Positions 22,082 to 32,819 of a stretch of 64,000 nucleotides of DNA are shown piece by piece. The notes under the pieces were generated by a model. The model saw nothing but the letters and a program-made list of their open reading frames with translations. It was not told the origin of the DNA and made no database searches. This DNA comes from Adiantum capillus-veneris (Eukaryota; Streptophyta; Polypodiopsida; Polypodiales; Pteridaceae), in assembly GCA_014529385.2 (NCBI GenBank), contig CM043967.1:82470278-82534277 (forward strand), read 5' to 3'. Within the stretch, counting starts at the first letter, position 1. Every line of letters starts with the position of its first letter. Position numbers and translations under genes: made by a program.

Positions 22082-22914
22082 TGTCATAAAAACTAATATC
22101 CAATTCTCCTAAATGATTTTCTTATGTTAAGCTGATCATTTAAAATGGGGAGATACCGGAGGAGTAAAAGCTAGAATATGTATAAGGCTGCAAGACCGAT
22201 CTCACCAAGGATCCAAAGGAGGGAAAACTGGGAACCAAAGGGGACAGTATGCAAAAGTGCAATGTGCACCAATGGAGCTTAAAAGGACTAAAGGCTCAGC
22301 TCCATTAAGACTTCCATAGACTAAGGTTCCTAAATTAATTTAATTGTCCAATGGCCAAAGTGGGGGAAAATTGGATGGTTATGGCAAGATTAGAAAGTCT
22401 TCCCACATCCCTATGAAGTAGGAAGCAAGCCCTAATGATAGGGGATGAGAGAGAAACAGATACACACTCCCAAGCTCTCCCCAAAGGCAAGAATGGACAC
22501 TTGGCAAGCAGGCTCCTAGGCTAGTTGCCCCCAATTTTCCTTCAAATCCTATCGGATGACCATAGAGGTGAACCAATGAGAATTATTCTACAAAAAAATT
22601 AGTCTAATCAATTTAAAAATCCCTAATAAAAGAATCAATCGAAATCAAACTCTCAGACTAATGGATAGTCTACCAAGTGGTCCCAAGATCCCAATGGCTT
22701 GCTTGATTCTTATTGGCCAAATGACTAAAAGGTCCAATGAGAGTTTGAATAAATTATCTAATTACTTAAAGCTCTCATCACAAGACTATCAATTATGCTA
22801 CTAATTTGTGATTGGCTAAGCTTTCTAGGAGTCAATGGGAAGCCAGCAAGAGCAAAAATCAAGAGGGGTCGACCAAGTAGAGAGAGAGTTGGCATTTTTA
22901 GTCTAACTCTCTTT

Positions 22915-22946
<32 letters not shown>

Positions 22947-23220
22947 ACTTATGTGTTGAGAAAGAACTCCATCTTCTTCTCCGAGAATTGAGAAGTAGAG
23001 GCCTACACCAACAACTCTTGGCTATGGAATGAAAATCCAACCAAGAGCCAAGATTCAATGGCATGCTCATCTCCTCTACCATGCTAATTACTAAGCTAAG
23101 CTATGCTATTTGAGTGATTATGTGAGGAGAATACTTATTTATCATAGGATACATCTTCTTCCTCTCAATCATTCTCACTCCCTACTAGCTCTCACCATTT
23201 TTGAAGGTGTGTGAGGTCTT
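22082..23220 (+). repeat. 3' LTR of chromovirus copy 2, 3'-truncated
   Basis: It matches 15139-16280 and stops at gtgtgtgaggtctt, where the 5' LTR continues for another ~170 bp. A (CA)n run at 22919-22946 is longer than in the 5' LTR. At 23221 the sequence switches to an inverted piece of the same LTR family. Confidence 0.9.
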
Positions 23221-23592
23221 CATAGAATGATGATGATTGAGAGGAAGGAGATGTATCTTGCGACAAAGAAGTATTCTCCTCACATAATCACTCTAATATC
23301 ATAGCTTAGCTTAGTTACTAGCATCCTAGAGGATATGATCATGCCACTGGAGCTTCACTCTTGGTTGGAATTTCATTCCATAGCCAAGAGTTGTTGGTGT
23401 AGGCCTGTACTTCTCAATGCTTGGAGAAGGAGATGGAGTTTCTCCTTGCACACATGAGTTTTGTGTGTGTGTGTTTAGAAATCTGTTTGTAAAAAATGCA
23501 GGCCTCTCTCTCTTCTTGGTCGACCTCTCTTGCCAACTATGCTTGTTGGCCTCCCATTGGTTCGTGCAAAGCTTAGCCAATCACAAAATAGA
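23221..23592 (-). repeat. inverted LTR fragment, head to head with the 3' LTR
   Basis: Read on the minus strand it matches the LTR segment with tgattggctaagctttgca, tcttggctatggaatgaa and tgattatgtgaggagaatac. It is a distinct, diverged member (for example gtcgcaagatac for cttgtaagatac), so it is not a simple foldback of the adjacent LTR. Confidence 0.75.
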
Positions 23593-24640
23593 CCCAACAT
23601 CCACAAAAATTGGAATAAGCCATCAGTCATGCCCAAAGATATGATGATGACCAAGGGAGGAAAGGAAATTTCCCCTACTCTAAGAATACTTTTGGTAAGA
23701 GCAATGTGGCTAAGAGCCAATGGTGAGGTACATCTCCCACACATTCCAAGAGGATTAACACTAGAATGGTAACCTAACAGGACATAAAAGTTTCCTTTTA
23801 GGGTTTTGGGAAAAAAATCCAAAACCATAGTAGATCCACTCATTTTGAAAAATCCTTTCATGACCTTATAGTTCAATAACTACTACATATGGAAAAAATG
23901 ATAAACTTGTAATTTTTCTCATCCCTTGGTCACTACAAGCCTCCAAAGTTGATGAGCCAATGCATTTTGCCCAAAATAGAAATTTCTTACGGTTGATTGC
24001 ATATGAATAAGAGTGGAGATTTTTGTAGGACATGAGATAAAATGCCCCATTAACTTCAATGGGTTGGTGACCAAAACATATGGTTGCTTTTACCTCACTA
24101 ATGTTTTTTTGGGCAAAAAAATAGGTACAAAAAAGTTGCATTTTTGCCATTCTACGGACCTATCATCAAAGTTTCTATAGTCACGCTCAATACAGATACT
24201 ATATACATGTTTTCTTAGTTCCCTTTGGGCCTCTGGATTCAAAAGGAGCCATGGAGCATGTCAAAAGGATAATGGATCTCTTACAATTGGAACCTTGGGG
24301 GCAATGATAAAGTGCTAATACAGCAAACATGAAAAAACTGGGTTTAGCATTATGACCTCTAGAAACCCATAGAAACTACTCAATACCTAGCCAAGTTTGT
24401 ACTCTATGACTAGATATGGTTATTACTAATCAGAGCCTATCACAAATTTTTGTCTACTATATTTTGTTGGTTTTCCTTGCTTCTGGAGGTTTACAATAAA
24501 AGAAAGAGGGAAAACAACCTCTTGGAAAAATTCAAAAAAATGATTTGATGGGAATTTTTCCTTGGCTAGTTCACAGGAGGTGAAAGGTAGAACCTAATGG
24601 TAAAGCGAAGGGAAAATATGTAAATGTGAAAAGAAAAGAT
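23593..24640. other. no recognisable gene; AT-rich non-coding
   Basis: The motif ggtaacctaacaggacataa at 23768 resembles ggtcacttaacaggacacaa at 26505. The two may bracket a ~2.7-kb unit, but no terminal structure is conclusive. Confidence 0.35.
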
Positions 24641-25724
24641 ATGATGTGTTTGTGGAGACATGCACCCATGATTCAAGGGTCATGAGGGGCTCATATCATC
24701 ATGGCTTTGGAGCCATATGATGATTCAAACAGATGGGACCCAGGTGGAAGACTTGGTAAAGGAAGAAAACAGACATATGATTTTGCTGGATTTTTAAAAA
24801 ATACGTCCACTCCGATCCAAGAAAATTTGTCTGTATCAAAGTTGTAGCTTATGAGCTGGAGATTCTAACCATATTTTTTTTATAACTTTTGCATCTACGG
24901 TCTAGGAGATATGGCAAAAATAGTGGACACCCGTTTTTTCAACTGTGGTGCAGACCACCCCCTCTACCTTTACACACACACCCTTCCTTTTCCACATTGA
25001 GTCCTTCTCTAAAAATCATCCATTAGTCTCCTCACCCTTCCCTCCTTCCTCCTCTCTCTCAAGCTCATAAAACTATCACAAATTCCTCTTCTAATCACCT
25101 CTCAAATCATGCTTAATCTTGTTGTAATTCATAATTTTTCATTCAACCCCTTTCTATTATTACTAGATATGCATTGATTTTATGTAGATTCTTTACATTT
25201 TAAAATAAGGAAGCTCTTGGACTCAATCTATGGATAAGGGAGTGAAGACAACATAAGTGATGATGGAGCCAATTAGCTGCAAATTGGTCAACAAATCACT
25301 TGGAAGGAGGTTCTTCATTGGTGGAATGTCCCTAATCAAGCATTATTTGTACAAATTGCACTTGGATCTTAACCTCACTCCTAATCACTCTCTTGCCTAT
25401 ATAAAGATGCCCCCCCCTTTGTAATTTTAAGCCTCCCTCAGCCTCATTGAGTCTTTGTATCACTCATCATGAGCCCATAAAGCTCATTCATTCACTCTAT
25501 TCTTTGCACATTCTAGAGTGCAAATTGTTTTGTGCTAGTAACCTCCCCTCCTCTTACTTATGTTAATTTAGAGAGATCTTCTATGTGTGTGTCAGGGTGC
25601 TTGATGTGATTTTGGCTAAATCTTGAGTTGTTGTTTAGTAATCTACATTCTATTTGTGTTGGGAGTGCTTGAAGTTATCCATTCCTTGTACACACATTGA
25701 GGTTAATGCTTCATTCATAGTGAT

Positions 25725-25777
<53 letters not shown>

Positions 25778-25960
25778 CGTAGCAGTCCTAGTCCATGCTT
25801 CCAAGACTAGGTGGTGCCCTCATCTCATTGCCCTTGTGGCGCAATGGAGTTTGTTTTGGTGTAGAGGCCGCCATTCCAAATTTTCTTCGTCACTACCTAC
25901 AAAATACACACAATTGGCCTAACAAACTAGCAATATTGAGAAAGTTATACTTGCTACTCT
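24641..25960 (+). repeat. dispersed non-coding repeat D, copy 1
   Basis: It shares an ordered series of short blocks with 52830-54990. These include gctggatttttaaaa/gctgaatttttaaag, agttgtagctYRtRagctg, cacacacYcttc..ttcc with 'ctcctc..ccctcctt' pyrimidine stretches, a (CT)n run just before ctaggtggtgccc, and tttgttttggtgt. This suggests diverged copies of one LTR or leader family. It is non-coding and no ends are defined. Confidence 0.4.
25727..25771. repeat. (CT)n microsatellite
   Basis: A pure ~45-bp run within repeat D copy 1. Copy 2 has a (CT)n tract at the equivalent place (54670-54718). Confidence 0.9.
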
Positions 25961-26512
25961 AAAATGTATCGTATTCTTCAGTAATCAAAAAACTCAACCA
26001 TCATCATATACTATGCTATATAGCATATTAGGTCCCCCAAAAATCAAGGAAGATTAGCTTTATGTTATACATTACATTTACACAATCAAAATTGAATTTG
26101 GATATCAAGAAAGCCACCAAAAAATTCATAAAAGTGCTAATTTTGGCCAAAAAAACAAGATTATGCAATTCTTGTAAATTGGTCATAACTTTCAATTTTA
26201 ACACTTAGCTCTCCCTACAAGCATCAAAACATGTTGAGAACTATGAAGGCCTAACCTCTAGCTATCTAAACCTCACAAAAATGAAGTTTAGAGTGGTATA
26301 GTTGCCAAAAATTGAAAAAAAGCAAAAAATAGGACCCGTTTTTTCACAGAGTTTAGGTTCAAAAATGTTGTGCAAGAGTAAGGTTAATGGTGAGATTGAT
26401 ACTCAAAAAAAAATGCTAAGCTTTTTTCAGCTCATAAGGTAACTTTGTGGATATATAGCACCTAGAAATTCATTTTCATACTCTTCAAATAATTCAAGAG
26501 AAATGGTCACTT

Positions 26513-26554
26513 AACAGGACACAAAAGTGTCCAAGGACATAAAAGTGTCCTGTT
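26513..26554. repeat. perfect short hairpin
   Basis: The arms aacaggacac (26513-26522) and gtgtcctgtt (26545-26554) are exact reverse complements around a 22-nt loop that itself contains a second inverted word. It lies between non-coding repeat sequence and the gypsy gag fragment. Confidence 0.7.
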
Positions 26555-26579
26555 ACCATTCTAATGTTAAGTTAAGAGG

Positions 26580-26938
26580 AAATCTACCTCTCCACGTCCA
26601 CAAGAGGTTAAGAATCCTAAGCACTCACAAGATACTTCACGTGGATCTCTCAATACTGCTGATTTTGAGCGTGCAAAGAAACACAATTTGTGTTTTAGAT
26701 GTCTTTTGGACCAACATAACAAGAAAGATTTTCCTCTTTTGCAAAGCAAAGAAAAGGCCATGAACATGGTGCAACGCCTCACATTAGAGTCATCTCCTAA
26801 ATATTGTGTTGTAGAGGTTCTTCATATGAAAGAAAATCACAAGTGTTTTGTGCCTACTTCAATGTGGCAGCCCACCTTTGCCCCCCATGTTTTGATTCGC
26901 ATGCATGGCACTATTAATGGACAACGTTGTCCGCGATA
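26580..26938 (+). pseudogene. gypsy gag C-terminus/protease start fragment (second lineage)
   Basis: One frame reads a basic Ser/Pro linker, then AKKHNLCFRCLLDQHNKKDF, a retroviral-type knuckle whose final Cys is replaced. The frame continues to HVLIRMHGTINGQRC, the usual strand before a gypsy protease active site. It breaks off at 26938. The expected continuation (VDDGATHNF) appears at 29160, so the two probably belong to one element split by the block between, though the ~25-bp overlap at the edges is not a clean target duplication. Confidence 0.55.
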
Positions 26939-27079
26939 GTTGTGCGAAAGGTGAGCCGGGAAGACACGGGCCCGTGGCTATGAGAGGTGTGGGAAAAGAG
27001 GTGCAACAGGTAAAATTAACGACAACAGTGCTCAAAACAAATAGTTCTCTTAATTCGAGTTAATCAACCATAATCATCA

Positions 27080-27720
27080 TTAATCAAACATAAATGGAGG
27101 CTTAATGCTCCTTATAAGATGAAAACTGGCTTAATCCAGGTGCTAATCAAGAAAAGTGATAATGATCTGCTTAACTCTGCCTTCTGCTTCTTCTCGTTAT
27201 GGCTTAGGAACTTCCTCTTCCAATGGGCATCCGATTTGGCTTCTGCTTCCCGATTCGAATGGCTAATGATGGCTTCTGCTTCCAGATTTGGCTTCCGCTT
27301 CCCGATTCGAATGGCTAATGATGGCTTAGAAGCTCGTCTTGGCTTAAGGATAATAAGATTAGCTCTAGTTATGAGAGCTTAGGCTCGGTTTATGAAATTT
27401 GCTTATGAGGCTCGGAATCAAAGCTTGGGCTTAAGCGATATTAGAGATCAAGCTTGGCTTATGATTGAGGATCATAGCTCAGAATATTATGATTGCTTCG
27501 CTTGGGTTTGGCTCAAGATATTAGAAGTTATGATCTTCGAGGTTTAAGATGGCTAATCCGGTTTAGAGTAGGCTTGATATGAGATCTTGGCTTATGGCTT
27601 CGAGTTAATAGGCTTAATTCGGCTTAAGAGCTTAGGATTACGAGGATTATGAGCTTGAAGATTACCCGCATATGAGGAGCTTGAAACTTTGAAGGCATGA
27701 GGAGGGAGATTACAAGATTA
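27080..27720. repeat. GGCTTA-rich region with a direct duplication
   Basis: The words ggctta, agctt and gatta recur densely. The segment 'cttcccgattcgaatggcta' plus 'atgatggctt' occurs at about 27247 and again at about 27300, a duplication with ~53-bp spacing. It has no convincing coding content. Confidence 0.6.
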
Positions 27721-28199
27721 AGGAGCTTGAGGACTTGTCGTTTGAAGAGGGAGCTTCCGAGCTTTTGCTTATGATGAGGAGAAGGTTTCAGAGCTTAAAG
27801 AGCTTGCCCGCTTATGAGCCTTGGCTTCCTCCTTTGGAGAGAGGACCTCCACAACAAGATGATGAAGAAGAAGAATCCCCCAACCAAGATCCGTCCCTTT
27901 CTTTTGCATGGGCCTTCTATTTTTAGCCCTCCCATTAGCGATATCACTAATGGGACTGGCTGCTTAACAACGTGGCACGCCGAAATCGGACAACACCAAA
28001 TCCGACGTGAGTAGAACCAAAAAGCATCACGCTGGCATTCCGTGAACTTTCCATTTCTGTGGTGAGGGCGTCAGAGCAGCATACCGGTTAGCGCATCTTC
28101 AACTTCCTCTTCCCTGCGCTTTGTTCGCTGCCCTTGTCGACGCCATGTCTCCTTTTATTTATTTTTATTCTTTTCCCATTAGCCCCTCCTTAGTAAAAC

Positions 28200-28640
28200 C
28201 CTATTGGGTGGCGATTGAAGTTATGGGCGGCCTTCCTTAGGCCCTTGGGCGTCCACACAATAAGTCTTTGGGCACCATCCATTCTAAAGGTACCACATTT
28301 GGCATGCAAGTTTACCAAGGCACCGGCAAAACGAGCATTATGTACACTCCACGAGACTTCAATTCGGAAAATAATCTCTTCAAGATCTTTTTGTGCTTCC
28401 GTAATGGCACCATATTTCGTACACATATCGGGCAAGCATTGCTATCTCAAGCACTTTCTTCAGCCGCCCTCGACTGACATCATCATCGAGATTTTTGTTA
28501 CTCGGTTTAGTGTTGCAGACCTTGCCACAACCGTGTCGGCATTCCCTCCAATCATTGCATTCCAAAAGAAGACATTCCGACTTGCTGCTTCCGCATATCT
28601 AAACCCAATTAAAGCTCAAAAATTCTTAGATGACTCTCCG
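28200..28640 (-). pseudogene. PPR-repeat protein fragment (captured)
   Basis: The minus strand reads RYAEAASRNVFFWNAMIGG, then after stops LPDMCTKYGAITEAQKDLEE, then ALVNLHAKCG, DGAQRLIVW. These are classic plant pentatricopeptide repeat signatures (SWNAMI-G, DMY-KCG-I-EA). PPR proteins bind organelle RNA for editing, splicing or stability. Only about 140 residues remain, with stops between blocks, so this is a dead gene piece carried within the 26939-29125 insertion. A longer open frame on the opposite strand is only its shadow. Confidence 0.65.
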
Positions 28641-28689
28641 GTCGAGCCGGTTAGACTGACATGGAACCGGGCCCGAAAGAATCTTTAAC

Positions 28690-29110
28690 GGCCCATAACT
28701 TGGCATGCGAGACTCAGATCACTGATCTGAAAAGACCAACACACTCCACAAAGTGAGTGCTTCATCCCGGTACATTCATTTCATTCTTGTCTCTTCAGTT
28801 GCAGTTGCCCAATCCGGTACAGATCTGCTACTGACTCAACTTAAAATTTTCATAACTCCTTACCCGTAGCTCCGATTGACGAGCCGTAAAGATAGGCATG
28901 TAGAGATTTTTGAGTACTTCAAGTTGGATTAATAAAATCCCATCTATGAACACTTCAAGAATACTCATTTTTTAGAATTACCAAGACATCCTCCGGCCCT
29001 TAGAGCCGCATCTGGCACACTTTTAGCTTATAAATTGGCTTGTTAGCAAGCCCTTATAACTACTGATTAACCATGCAGGATTCAAATACTCTTAATCAAG
29101 ATTCCTTTGC
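28690..29110. repeat. LTR-like tail related to 3566-4110
   Basis: It shares the phrase gctccgattgacgagcc after 'cataactcctta' with 3895-3930, followed in both by tttt/gaacac/ttcaag words. The similarity is weak but ordered. It ends at a gypsy protease fragment. Confidence 0.35.
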
Positions 29111-29129
29111 TCGATTTCTTGTCATGGGA

Positions 29130-31005
29130 GCGGAGCGCCACGACAACGTGTTCGTATTTTAGTGGATGATGGTGCAACTCATAACTTCTTGAACTATAAG
29201 CTAGCCAGGAAATTGAAGCTTACACAGACTCCCTGGTCTCACAAGTATGTGGTGGAGAGGATGTCTGGGAATGATAAAGAATTATGGGACACGGTAGTTC
29301 AAGGGGTTGAGCTTATTGTTCAAGATAATACGCTGACCCTTGACTTCCAAGTTATGAACATGGACCGTGCTGATGTAGTTTTAGGATGGGAGTGGCTACA
29401 TGCTTTAGGAAACACATTGCACACTAGCTATATGAGCACAACTTCTTATCCTTCATGGCCAATGGTAAACATATGCTTTTGCATGGTAAGAAAAATATAC
29501 CATCTACGCCTCTTATATGTAAGCCAAGCTTTCTATTTTGTAGAAACCAGATTTAATAGATGAAGTCTTTTTATGTTACTGCTTGTCTCCAAGTGTTGTG
29601 AACTCTCAAGAGCAAATTAAGTGCAGTGAATTCTAGTAATGGTATGCAAAGTGCAATGAACTCTAATGATAAACAAAATGTTAACAAATCTAGCGAGCAA
29701 AGTGCTCTCAATTTTAATCCTACAGAGCAACATGAAACTGTTGCAAAACAAACATTACAGGAATTACAAGATTCTCCATCCCAACATAACTCTATTTTAC
29801 TTTCTCCTTTTGCACGAAAAAAGGTGACTCACTTACTCACGGAGTATAGTGATGTGTTCTCAAGTGATTTACCACCGGGTTTACCTCCTACATGAGATGT
29901 GTAGCATGGCATAGATGTCTTGCCAGGCACTAAATCGGTGAGTATACCACCTTATCGTATGAGTTCTGAAGAAGCCAAGGAGGTTGAGAGTCATTTGGCT
30001 GACTACCTCGCTCGTGGTTTCATTAAACCTAGCACTTCGCCTTGGGAATCACCAATTCTATTGGTAAAAAAGAAAGATGGTACTATGCACATGTGCGTAG
30101 ATTATTGTGGATTAAATGCGATAACCATCAAGAACAAGTATCCTTTGCCTCAAGTGGATGCGTTGTTTGATCAACTCCATGGGACAAGATACTATACGAA
30201 GATAGATCTTCGTTCAGGATACTAGTAGGTGCGTATCCTACTGCAAGATATCTCCAAAACTGCCTTTAGAGCACAGTTCAGGCATTTTGAATTTTTGGTT
30301 TTTCCTTTTGGTCTAACCAATGTTCCAGCTACATGACACTCATGGATAGTGTCTTATGCCCCTATCTTGGAAAATTTATTGTGGTTTTCCTTGATGACAT
30401 TCTCATTTACAATAAGACTGAAAATAAACACATAGAACACTTACCATTAGTGTTCGAACAACTACGAGCTCACGTGCTGTATGCTAAGCAAAGTAAGTAC
30501 GATTTCTTTAAAACAAAGATACATTACGTCGGTCATGTGATCTCTTATTCTGGCATCAAAATGGACATGGACAAGGTCGCTGCCATTCTTCGATGGCCAC
30601 ATCCCAACACAGTTGAGGAGCTTCAAATATTTTTAGGCATGGTTATATGTTATCAAAAATATATCCATGATTATGCCAAAATTGTTGTTCCTATGATGGA
30701 TCAACTTAAAGCAAAAGGTAAGACCTTTCCTTGGAAAGAAGCCCAAAAACGCAGTTTCGAACAGCTCAAGGTAGCTATAGCCACTGCTCCCATCCTAGCA
30801 ATTGTTGGCCCACTTAAGCCGTTTGTGATAGAGACTGATGCTAGTGATAAAGAGATTGGTGCGGTACTTCTCTAAGAGGGAAGAACTATAACCTTTGAAA
30901 GTAAAAAGTTATATAAAGCTCAACAATATTATTCTATCTATGAGAGAGATCTCTATGCCATAATTTACGCTTTACAAAAGTGGCTACGCACGACAACATA
31001 TGGTA
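29130..31005 (+). pseudogene. gypsy pol fragment: protease, RT, start of RNase H
   Basis: This comes from a different gypsy lineage from the chromovirus. The protease region has LVDDGATHNFL (29158) and DVVLGWEWL. RT shows [51 protein letters not shown] (30190-30225), a stop, [10 protein letters not shown], and the catalytic box VVFLDDILIY (30381). RNase H starts with VIETDASDKEIGAVLL (30828), meets a stop, then continues SIYERDLYAIIYALQKW to 31005. There unrelated sequence (31006) takes over, so integrase is missing. Confidence 0.85.
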
Positions 31006-31830
31006 CATAAAGTATAAACGTAAAAGTACAAAATGTGTGATTACGTGATACAAATGATATGTGTATATACTACATAAAACAACATTTATCAATGTAGTGA
31101 TCAATGAATACCATCAAAGTATTAACAAAATATCATCATTATATCAATAAAAATGAATAAATGACCATGGTATCAACGAAAAGCATCATGATATCAAAGT
31201 ATTAACAAAATATCATCATTATATCAATAAAAATAAATAAATGACCATGGTATCAACGAAAAGCATCATGATATCACCGAGAATAATGTCGTCAAAAGAG
31301 TGGCATCGCGAACCATCTCTTATGGCATTGTGAACGTAATTATTTCATTAACGATGCTAATAATTTTCATGACATGTTCTTTTTGGAGTCTATGATCTAT
31401 GTAGGATTGATCAAAGAATTGATTTTATGAAGACAAACTTGGTGACAATAAAAGATTTATGAAGATATGTTTGGTGATGCCATATTGATGACAACATGAA
31501 GACATGTTTGGTGATGCGATATTGATGACAAGCTACACAGCAGATTCACGGAGACACTTTTGATTACAAGCTAATCGATAGCTTTTATACCTCTTTATTG
31601 AACCTTTGTATTCATTATTGTATTTGATAGGATAGGAGTAATGTAACTCCTCATAAAACATTCATTGTAAAAGGAGTGATATAGCTCCTCGTAAACATTT
31701 GTATATTTAATGATGGCACCCAGGTCCCCTCTATATATGGCACCCAGGTCCCCTCTATATATACATCATCTCATGTGTGTATTCTACACACTTTGGGGTT
31801 CTACTTCTGTGTTCTCTCCTTCTCTCAACA
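31006..31830 (+). mobile_element. 3' end of a short-LTR element with terminal LTR
   Basis: The LTR part (31712-31830) matches the 3' part of the LTR at 8467-8608 (cacccaggtcccctctatat, cacactttggggttcta, tctcaaca). The word ggcacccaggtcccctctat is duplicated in tandem. Just upstream, gatatagctcctcgtaaaca matches the 3' region of the complete element at 48944-51728 read on its coding strand. Direct duplications of 80 bp (31115-31274) and about 37 bp (31455-31530) lie inside. There is no coding sequence. Confidence 0.6.
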
Positions 31831-32819
31831 AAAACATGGTAGATGCAGAGTGGGAGTGGGAAATGCAAGAAAAGAGCGATCAAGCTACGACAAGCTCATC
31901 CTATAGACAACAACGCAAAGCTCGTGCCGAACAAACTCCCATGCACTATGGCTCGTCGGGAGGCAAGGCATGCTCAAAGCACAAATATGTAAAATTGATT
32001 AAATTACGACCTAAATTGGTGATTATAAAGATTATAGTTGATGATTTGGTATTGTTATTGCTAACTTAGGAAATATCACTCTTACTAGACCACGTAGAGA
32101 GATGGTCAAGTATCGGGAGCGACATAAGGAATTTGATACTTCGTAACGGTTGTTCGAGAACAACCACATCTCTCCCAAGAAATTTGACGCAGTGGTTGGA
32201 TCACTATAAGCAGTAAGTTTAAGCAAGTAATTTTGTATCAATTGTTTTGAGTAATTTGGTTTGGGTTTATGTAGATTCAAGGTGATCAAACATAGGCGCC
32301 TCTTGACCACGACAAGAACGAGGAGGATTAGATAGCAAAATATTTGTCCAAACTTTCATAAAGTCCCAATGTGGCACAATGTATATACAACTATTTACAT
32401 TTTATTAGTAAATTTTTAAAATAGTTGATCTTTTGTACATTAAATTATCAAGACAAAGTAAATTTAATTTCAATTATTTGGTTTTTTGGTATACTCTTTC
32501 AAAAACCAACTGATGTTTCATTATTTTATGTAGGTAAAAAATAAAGGTGCTCATTTGGGCCACCAAATTTTGGGTGGCCCAAACGAGCACCTTTACTTTT
32601 GAATGGACATTTAGCGGCAATTAGCACGGTACTATGAGCGTCAAAAGACACTGTAATATCAATGGATATATTACCGTAAATATTAACGTGAATATTGCTT
32701 CCAAACCACTATCGCAATTTGAGCCGCGGTTATTACCGCATACACAATATTTTCTCTCTCCATTTTCCTTTGTTTTTCCGCGGCAATGCTAGCTATTATA
32801 GACTAATCGTCTTATAGTG
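31831..32819 (+). mobile_element. CACTA terminal segment, left inverted arm
   Basis: It is the reverse complement of 35291-36200 over most of its length. It begins with the coding-like block MVDAEWEWEMQEKSDQATTS at 31836 and ends in cttatagtg at 32819, the inverted form of a CACTATAAG terminus. Near the end it carries several attaccg/cggtaat words, as CACTA subterminal regions do. The left edge is cut at the LTR end (31830). Confidence 0.6.

Larger units (their letters stand above)
15139..23220 (+). mobile_element. Ty3/gypsy chromovirus copy 2, near-complete but dead
   Basis: The order is 5' LTR, primer-binding site, leader, gag, protease, RT, RNase H, integrase, chromodomain, polypurine tract, 3' LTR. 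This is the canonical plant chromovirus order. The 3' LTR is truncated at 23220, so target duplications cannot be tested. The two LTRs have visibly diverged in substitutions and indels, so insertion is not recent. Stops and frameshifts occur in every domain. Confidence 0.9.
26939..29125. mobile_element. unclassified insertion of about 2.2 kb
   Basis: It separates two gypsy fragments that look contiguous in coding terms. It starts near tgtgcgaaagg and ends near tttcttgtca. Contents: a short mixed leader; a GGCTTA/GAGCTT-rich low-complexity segment (27080-27720); a CDS-like antisense PPR fragment (28200-28640); and an LTR-like tail (28690-29110). No terminal repeat or target duplication was found, so the class is open. 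Confidence 0.4.

Noticed and set aside
28215-28688. 157-codon plus-strand frame
   Set aside because: The opposite strand carries clear PPR motifs; the plus-strand frame is the shadow.
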